NCBI GenBank assembly: GCA_002451855.1
Contig: DKDS01000091.1
Coordinates: 1-18,254 of the forward strand
Source of the DNA: Ruminococcaceae bacterium UBA6842
GTDB lineage: Bacteria > Bacillota > Clostridia > Oscillospirales > Acutalibacteraceae
DNA: 18,254 nt
Direction: 5' to 3'
In this document: piece after piece, positions 13,172 through 18,254 of the stretch
Position numbering within the stretch: position 1 is the stretch's first letter
Layout: every line of letters starts with the position of its first letter
The notes under the pieces: generated by a model
What the model was told of the DNA's origin: nothing
What the model saw: only the letters and a program-made list of their open reading frames with translations
The model's database searches: none
Program-made: the position numbers and the translations under genes

Positions 13172-14086
13172 ATGAATTATTACATAAATCCGGCGGTTTT
13201 GACCGCCGTTTTTACAGTGCCGACAGATGTTGCGGACAAGCACCTTAAGCTTGCGAGGGGCGAGCATATCAAGGTGCTGCTGTATGTTCTGCGGAATATG
13301 TCCGGCGAGCTTTCCGAGGAGGAAATCTCCGCAGCTTCGGGAGTGTCGCCTTATGATGTCAAAGAGGCGCTGATTTATTGGTCGCAGGCAGGAATACTGC
13401 TTAAAAAGGACGGCGGTGTCGCTGTAACGGAGCAGGTTAAAAAGCCGACCGCCTCGGTTTTGGCGCAAAAGCCCACAAGGAACGATGTCGCGCGCAGGGG
13501 CGCCGAGGACGGTAAGATACGCTATTTGTTGCAGGAAACACAGATGAGACTCGGCCGCAATCTTAAGACCAATGAGTCAAGCACGCTTGTCTGGCTGTAT
13601 GACGATCAGGGGCTTGATGTCTCGGTCATACTTATGATAATTCAATATGCGGTTGCGAATAACAAGGCGAATATAAGGTTTATCGAATCCACCGCCGTTT
13701 CGTGGATAAATAAGGGCATAGATTCGGTAGCGGCGGCTGACGAGGAGCTTAGAAATATGGCGCTTAGGGACGAGGCGTGGCGCATTGTAAAAAAGGCGTT
13801 CGGTTTTGAAAACAGAAAGCCGAGCCCAAAGGAATCGGAGCTGTCTCTAAAGTGGGTAAACGAATGGGGAATGTCCGAAAAAATGCTTACGGCGGCATAC
13901 AATGCCTGCGTTGATGAAAAGTCAAGGTTTTATATGCCGTATGTTACTAAAATAATAGAAAACTGGCACGAAAAGGGCTATAAGACCCCCGAGGATATTT
14001 CGGCTGATAAAAAGCCTAAAAAAGAGGACGGCTTTGCCGCCTATGATATGGATTTGTTTGAAAAAATGCTTAATTCCAAGGACTGA
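13172..14086 (+). CDS. DnaD-domain replication initiation protein
   Basis: A 304-residue DnaD/DnaB-like protein. Residues 1 to about 95 form an N-terminal winged-helix region (HIKVLLYVLRNMSGELSEEEISAASGVSPYDVKEALIYWSQAGIL). A linker follows, then two C-terminal DnaD-type helical domains in tandem: one near 112-185 (IRYLLQETQMRLGRNL through VSWINKGIDS) and one near 207-280 (AWRIVKKAFGFENRKPSPKE through IIENWHEKGYKTPEDI). DnaD-type proteins remodel DNA at the origin and help recruit the helicase loader during replication initiation and restart. The next gene is that loader, 12 bases on, so the pair likely acts together. Doubled C-terminal domains are known in other Firmicutes and phage proteins. 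A chromosomal rather than phage role is inferred from the mnmG neighbour. Confidence 0.9.
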   Translation: MNYYINPAVLTAVFTVPTDVADKHLKLARGEHIKVLLYVLRNMSGELSEEEISAASGVSPYDVKEALIYWSQAGILLKKDGGVAVTEQVKKPTASVLAQKPTRNDVARRGAEDGKIRYLLQETQMRLGRNLKTNESSTLVWLYDDQGLDVSVILMIIQYAVANNKANIRFIESTAVSWINKGIDSVAAADEELRNMALRDEAWRIVKKAFGFENRKPSPKESELSLKWVNEWGMSEKMLTAAYNACVDEKSRFYMPYVTKIIENWHEKGYKTPEDISADKKPKKEDGFAAYDMDLFEKMLNSKD

Positions 14087-14098
14087 GCAGGTGAAGGA

Positions 14099-15061
14099 AT
14101 GTTAACAAAGGAAGATATTTACAAAAAAGCGTTTGAAGCGAAGAAAAACGCGCTTAAGGATAAGAAAACCCGCCGTGAAATGATGCTTGCGGCGGCTTAT
14201 GATAATTGCCCCAAGCTTTCGGAGATTGACCGCAGGCTTGCGGGTATCGGTGCGTCCGTCGCAATCAAAGCAATAGCGGGCGACGATGTTTTCGAGCTTA
14301 AAAAGCAGTCTGCGGCGCTTACAAACGAAAAAAAGGTTTTGCTTTCAAAATACGGCGTAGAGGATATAAAATACGATTGCCCCGTTTGCTCGGATACGGG
14401 GTATGTAAACGGAAAAATATGCGAATGTGTAAAGCATTTGGCGTCGTCCTTTGTTGCGGAGGAACTGGCTGAGGAAATGCCGCTTGAGGACTCCCGTTTT
14501 GATAATTTTAACTTAAAATATTACCCCGATAAGGACACGGCAGAGGGAAACCCTCGCCGCAGAATGACCGCAATTCTTAAGGTGTGCCGTGAATACGCTT
14601 TGAAATTTAAACCTAAGGATTACGGAAATTTCCTGTTTATGGGAAATTCGGGACTCGGTAAGACCCACCTTACACTTGCGATAGTCTCGGCGGTTATTGA
14701 AAAGGGATACATACCCGTATACGGCGCGGCTGAAAATTTATTCTCGCAAATAGAAAGGGAAAAGTTTTCGGGCGAAAATAAGGGCGCATACGACGCTATG
14801 ATAAAAAGCGATTTGCTTGTTATTGACGATTTGGGTGCCGAAATGGCTACCTCATTTACAAAATCGGCGCTTTATAATCTTGTTAATTCAAGACTGCTTT
14901 CGGGCAGACCTACAATAATCAACACCAATCTTACAATGAAAGAAATAGAAAGCCGTTACACCGCCCGTATTTCCTCAAGGCTTATAGGAAATTACGACGC
15001 ATATAAATTTATCGGTCCCGATGTCAGACAGCAAAGGGCTGTTGAAAAGATAGGGAAATAA
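14099..15061 (+). CDS. dnaI: Helicase loader, DnaI/DnaC-like AAA+ ATPase
   Basis: A 320-residue AAA+ ATPase. The N-terminal helical region (1-90) should bind the replicative helicase. A zinc-binding cluster follows at Cys94, Cys97, Cys108 and Cys110 (CPVCSDTGYVNGKICEC), as in B. subtilis DnaI. The ATPase core has Walker A GNSGLGKTHLT (182-192), Walker B LLVIDDLGAE with Asp243-Asp244, sensor 1 IINTNLT and an arginine-finger region YTARISSRLIG. It would load the DnaB/DnaC-type helicase onto DNA with the upstream DnaD-domain protein. It lies 12 bases after that gene and 12 before mnmG. IstB transposition proteins share the ATPase core, but the zinc motif, N-terminal domain and lack of a transposase argue for DnaI. 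Confidence 0.93.
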   Translation: MLTKEDIYKKAFEAKKNALKDKKTRREMMLAAAYDNCPKLSEIDRRLAGIGASVAIKAIAGDDVFELKKQSAALTNEKKVLLSKYGVEDIKYDCPVCSDTGYVNGKICECVKHLASSFVAEELAEEMPLEDSRFDNFNLKYYPDKDTAEGNPRRRMTAILKVCREYALKFKPKDYGNFLFMGNSGLGKTHLTLAIVSAVIEKGYIPVYGAAENLFSQIEREKFSGENKGAYDAMIKSDLLVIDDLGAEMATSFTKSALYNLVNSRLLSGRPTIINTNLTMKEIESRYTARISSRLIGNYDAYKFIGPDVRQQRAVEKIGK

Positions 15062-15073
15062 GGGGAATTAAGC

Positions 15074-16942
15074 TTGGAAATTAAGAAATACAGCGCCGGA
15101 CGCTATGATGTTGCGGTAATCGGCGGAGGTCACGCCGGAATTGAGGCATCCCTTGCTTCCGCAAGGCTCGGCTGTAAGACGATAATGTTTACAATAAGCG
15201 CCGACTGGATAGGCAATATGCCCTGTAATCCGTCAATCGGCGGCACCGCAAAGGGTCATCTTGTAAGGGAGCTTGACGCTTTGGGCGGAGAAATGGGCAA
15301 GGCGGCGGATAAAAACACCTTGCAAAGCCGAATGTTAAACTTAGGCAAGGGTCCTGCCGTACATTCCTTGAGGGCGCAGATAGACCGCAGGGCTTACAGC
15401 GGTTATATGAAGCATACCGTCGAACGGCAGGAAAATCTTGATGTAAAGCAGTGTGAAATCATTGATGTCGTAAAAAACGAGGACGGTTGGCACTGCGTAA
15501 CAAAGCTCGGCGCTGATTTCACCTGCAAAGCGGTGGTTATAGCCACGGGAACATTTTTAGGTGGCAGGGTGTATGTAGGCGAGGTTAATTATCCGTCGGG
15601 ACCCGACGGCAATTTCCCCGCAACCGAGCTTGCAAAATCGCTTAAAAGGCTCGGACTGCCGTTAAGGCGCTTTAAAACGGGAACTCCGGCGAGGGTTTCA
15701 AGGAAAAGCATAGATTTTTCCTCGCTCGATGTTCAAGAGGGCGACGAGCGTGTAGTGCCTTTCAGCTACTCAACAAAGGTTCCGCCCGAAAACACCGTTG
15801 TATGCCATATTTCATACACAAACGACGATACAAAACGGGTGATACTTGAAAACATCAACCGCTCACCCCTTTATGCCGGTGAAATCGAGGGGGTAGGTCC
15901 GAGGTATTGCCCGAGTATCGAGGATAAAATAGTCAGGTTTGCCGATAAAAAGCGGCATCAGTTTTTTATAGAGCCGTGCGGAATAAATACGGAGGAAATG
16001 TATTTGCAGGGTCTTTCTTCGTCCCTGCCAGAGGAGGTACAGGAGGAGCTTTATAAAACAATACCGTGCCTTAAAAATGTAAAGCTTATACGCAATGCGT
16101 ATGCGATAGAGTACGACTGCGTAGACCCTTTAAGTATGAACGCCACGCTTGAAATGAAGAATTACCCGGGACTTTACGGCGCGGGTCAGTTCAACGGCTC
16201 GTCGGGGTATGAGGAGGCGGCGGCGCAGGGTCTTATTGCGGGAATAAATGCGGCGCTTAAGGTGCTCGGAAAAGAGCCGCTTGTGCTTTCCAGAGCTTCC
16301 TCTTATATAGGCACGCTTATAGACGACCTTGTGACAAAGGGCTGTTCAGACCCATACAGAATGATGACCTCACGAAGCGAATACCGCCTGCTTTTAAGAC
16401 AGGACAATGCAGATGAGCGCCTTATGCCGACAGGCAGAAGGCTGGGGCTTATAAGCAAGGAGGAATACAATGAATTCCTCACCCGTAAGGCGCTCAAGGA
16501 GCAGGAAATAGAAAGGGTAAAAAACACATTTTTACCGCCGAGCGACGGGCTTAACCGACTGCTCACAGAAGCAGGCACGGCACCGATGACTACGGGTATG
16601 CGGCTGTCTGATTTAATAAAGCGGCCGCAGATAGGCTACGCCGATTTAGCGCCGTTCGACCGTGACAGACCTAAGCTTCCTTACAGCGTGTGCGAAAAAG
16701 CGGAAATTGAAATCAAATACGAGGGTTACATTGCCCGTCAGCAGGCACAGGTAAATGAAATGCTGCGGCTTGAGGGGCGCGGTATACCGGGCGATATTGA
16801 TTACTCCGCCGTTTACGGGCTCAGGCTTGAAGCGGTAGAAAAGCTGAACCGTGTAAGACCTGCCAATATCGGACAAGCGTCCCGTATTTCGGGTGTCAGT
16901 CCGGCAGATGTCTCGGTATTGCTTATTTATCTTTCAAAATAG
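15074..16942 (+). CDS. mnmG: tRNA uridine-5-carboxymethylaminomethyl modification enzyme MnmG (GidA)
   Basis: A 622-residue FAD enzyme of the usual length. With MnmE it installs the (carboxymethyl)aminomethyl group at wobble uridine 34 of tRNAs, using methylene-tetrahydrofolate. The FAD-binding motif is DVAVIGGGHAGIEASLASAR with Gly17-Gly18-Gly19. Other hallmarks are MPCNPSIGGTAKGHLVRELD with its conserved cysteine, ATGTFLGG, RFKTGTPAR, INRSPLYAGEIEGVGPRYCP and EYDCVDPLSMNATLEMK. AGQFNGSSGYEEAAAQGLIAGINA and MTSRSEYRLLLRQDNAD complete the core. The C-terminal YEGYIARQQAQVNEM and ANIGQASRISGVSPADVSVL form the MnmE- and tRNA-binding helical domain. The start is TTG at 15074 with AGGGGAA about 7 bases upstream. 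The gene is complete and is followed by a strong terminator. MnmE is not in the window. Confidence 0.98.
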   Translation: MEIKKYSAGRYDVAVIGGGHAGIEASLASARLGCKTIMFTISADWIGNMPCNPSIGGTAKGHLVRELDALGGEMGKAADKNTLQSRMLNLGKGPAVHSLRAQIDRRAYSGYMKHTVERQENLDVKQCEIIDVVKNEDGWHCVTKLGADFTCKAVVIATGTFLGGRVYVGEVNYPSGPDGNFPATELAKSLKRLGLPLRRFKTGTPARVSRKSIDFSSLDVQEGDERVVPFSYSTKVPPENTVVCHISYTNDDTKRVILENINRSPLYAGEIEGVGPRYCPSIEDKIVRFADKKRHQFFIEPCGINTEEMYLQGLSSSLPEEVQEELYKTIPCLKNVKLIRNAYAIEYDCVDPLSMNATLEMKNYPGLYGAGQFNGSSGYEEAAAQGLIAGINAALKVLGKEPLVLSRASSYIGTLIDDLVTKGCSDPYRMMTSRSEYRLLLRQDNADERLMPTGRRLGLISKEEYNEFLTRKALKEQEIERVKNTFLPPSDGLNRLLTEAGTAPMTTGMRLSDLIKRPQIGYADLAPFDRDRPKLPYSVCEKAEIEIKYEGYIARQQAQVNEMLRLEGRGIPGDIDYSAVYGLRLEAVEKLNRVRPANIGQASRISGVSPADVSVLLIYLSK

Positions 16943-16947
16943 CGTTT

Positions 16948-16994
16948 AAACCGCCTTAATTCGGGAAAAATAACCGAATGAAAGGCGGTTTTTT
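16948..16994 (+). terminator. Intrinsic terminator after mnmG
   Basis: AAACCGCCTT (16948-16957) pairs with AAGGCGGTTT (16982-16991), and inside it ATTCGG (16959-16964) pairs with CCGAAT (16974-16979). Six Ts run to 16994. The next ATG is the very next base, so the 3' arm (AAAGGCGG) also serves as the only visible ribosome site for the downstream gene. Confidence 0.9.
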
Positions 16995-18254
16995 ATGAAT
17001 TACAAAGAATGGATAGGAAAGATTGACAGCGAAATCAAGCCCGACAAAAGTTTTGATATTATAAAAAGAGAGCTTATAATAGGCGAAAGACAGGCGGTGC
17101 TTTACTTTATCGACGGATTTATAAAGGACGAGGTGTACGAAAAAATACTTGAGTTCCTTTATAAGCAAACACCCGAGGATATTAACGGAATTAAAAATAT
17201 GGCGGAGTTTGCAAAAAACAAAATGCCGTATGTTGAAACGGACTGTGAAACCGACACAGAAAAAATTGTCACGGCAATCCTTTCGGGACCCTCGGTGCTT
17301 ATTATCGAGGGAATAGAGGGCGCGCTGATAGTCGATACCAGAACCTATCCTATGCGCAATACGGAGGAGCCGCAAAAGGATAAATCATTAAGAGGCTCAA
17401 GGGACGGCTTTGTAGAAACACTTGTTATGAACACAGCTTTGATACGGCGCAGAATAAGGGACAAAAGACTTCGTATGGAGTATATTCAGATAGGACGGGG
17501 CACAAAGCTTGATGTGGCCATAAGCTATCTTGACGGAGCTGCGGACAGCCGTGTGCTTGATATACTAAGGAAAAGACTTAAGGAAATAGATATTGAGGGC
17601 ATTTCAATGACCCAACAGGCGTTGTCCGAAAAGCTGCAAAAAAACGCCTTTTTCAATCCGTTCCCTAAATTCAAGTTTACGGAAAGACCCGACTATGCCT
17701 CGGCTTGTATTTTCGACGGAAGAATTGTGCTTGTAATGGATAATTCACCCGCGGTAATGATAATACCCATATCGCTTTCCGATTTTTTCAGGGAAACGGA
17801 CGACTATTATTTTTTGCCCGTTGTAGCGACCTACACAAGAATTATCAGGATGTTGGTTTCGGTCGCAAATGTAATTATAACTCCGCTTTATTTACTGCTT
17901 GCAACACACGCCGCTTCGGCTCCGGATTGGCTTCAGGTGTTAGTTCCCGAGAAATCGGGTGAAATACCCTTGTTTTTGCAATTTTTAATACTTGAATTTG
18001 TGGTTGACGGACTAAGGCTTGCCTCGCTTAACACGCCCGATTCGCTTTCAAATTCGCTCGGAATAATAGGAGGCTTACTGCTTTCGGAATTTGCGGTAAC
18101 GGCAGGCTGGTTTATAACCGAGGCGATACTTTTAATGGCGTTTGTTACAATAGCGGGATTCTCGCTTCCGAACTACGAAATGGGCTACGCTATGAAGTTT
18201 GAAAGACTGCTCTTGCTTGTTACAACGCAAATTTTCGGTTTGTGGGGATTTTTT
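16995..18254 (+). CDS. spoVAF: GerA-family germination protein SpoVAF, C terminus cut by window end
   Basis: The frame is open from ATG 16995 to the last base (420 codons); about 70 more residues are expected against a family length near 490. Residues 1-280 form the soluble N-terminal domain, with the motifs GPSVLIIEGIEGALIVDTRTYP, MRNTEEP, RGSRDGFVETLVMNTALIRR and FNPFPKFKFTERPDYASACI. Hydrophobic membrane segments start near 290, with EIPLFLQFLILEFVVDGLRLAS, LNTPDSLSNSLGIIGGLLLSE and YEMGYAMKFERLLLLV. The RGSRDGFVE version and overall similarity fit SpoVAF better than GerAA receptor subunits. SpoVAF belongs to the spoVA locus and is reported to form an ion channel that amplifies germinant-receptor signals. 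No spoVA partners are visible upstream; expression timing and promoter are unknown. Confidence 0.88.
   Translation, partial: MNYKEWIGKIDSEIKPDKSFDIIKRELIIGERQAVLYFIDGFIKDEVYEKILEFLYKQTPEDINGIKNMAEFAKNKMPYVETDCETDTEKIVTAILSGPSVLIIEGIEGALIVDTRTYPMRNTEEPQKDKSLRGSRDGFVETLVMNTALIRRRIRDKRLRMEYIQIGRGTKLDVAISYLDGAADSRVLDILRKRLKEIDIEGISMTQQALSEKLQKNAFFNPFPKFKFTERPDYASACIFDGRIVLVMDNSPAVMIIPISLSDFFRETDDYYFLPVVATYTRIIRMLVSVANVIITPLYLLLATHAASAPDWLQVLVPEKSGEIPLFLQFLILEFVVDGLRLASLNTPDSLSNSLGIIGGLLLSEFAVTAGWFITEAILLMAFVTIAGFSLPNYEMGYAMKFERLLLLVTTQIFGLWGFF

Noticed and set aside
14099..15061. IstB-type transposition ATPase
   Set aside because: The core is shared, but the four-cysteine zinc motif, the N-terminal domain, the adjacent DnaD protein and the absence of IstA or inverted repeats favour a DnaI helicase loader.
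16956..17375. Minus-strand open frame of 139 codons opposite the start of spoVAF
   Set aside because: It runs antisense to a clearly conserved gene and across the mnmG terminator, with no family resemblance or ribosome site.

Overview
The window reads as chromosomal DNA of an endospore-forming member of the Clostridia, most likely a gut-type Oscillospiraceae/Ruminococcaceae relative. The reasons are the hup-rqcP-yabP-yabQ-divIC-yabR gene order, a spoVAF-like gene, a helicase loader of the DnaI type next to a DnaD-domain protein, moderate GC with A/T-rich intergenic gaps, and frequent TTG starts (yabP, the small HTH gene, the AraC regulator, uxaC and mnmG all appear to use TTG). No tRNA, rRNA, CRISPR array, transposase or phage gene was found. 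The taxonomic placement is inference.

Layout. (1) 1-2393: HU, the S4-domain RQC factor RqcP, the sporulation proteins YabP and YabQ, the division protein DivIC and an S1-domain protein. The rqcP-yabP gap holds a 231-bp hairpin-rich unit bounded by two identical 30-bp palindromic repeats. (2) 2460-4036: a THUMP-type RNA methyltransferase and the mechanosensitive channel MscL. (3) 4040-5128: a consensus promoter, an FMN riboswitch with terminator, the riboflavin transporter subunit RibU and a 65-residue HTH protein, closed by a bidirectional terminator. (4) 5130-12570: a divergent AraC-family regulator and a seven-gene uronate operon: uxaC, uxuA, an SDR-type uxuB, a TIM-barrel sugar isomerase-like protein and two tandem paralogous Gfo/Idh/MocA oxidoreductases, then a terminator hairpin. 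(5) 12578-16994: a new consensus promoter and a likely operon of a GNAT acetyltransferase, a DnaD-domain protein, a DnaI-type helicase loader and MnmG, ended by a strong terminator. (6) 16995 to the window end: the first 420 codons of a spoVAF-like germination gene.

How the genes work together. UxaC, UxuB and UxuA carry D-glucuronate through fructuronate and mannonate to 2-keto-3-deoxygluconate (KDG). KDG kinase, KDPG aldolase and an uptake system are not in the window. The AraC regulator shares its control region with this operon and is the likely sensor-activator. The three extra enzymes are not needed for the textbook pathway. A Gfo/Idh dehydrogenase together with a TIM-barrel protein resembles parts of known oxidative deglycosylation systems, so they may release or remodel the sugar before UxaC. 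This is the most promising place for undescribed chemistry. The other candidate for novelty is the structured repeat before yabP. At both yabP and spoVAF the ribosome binding site lies in the 3' arm of a hairpin.
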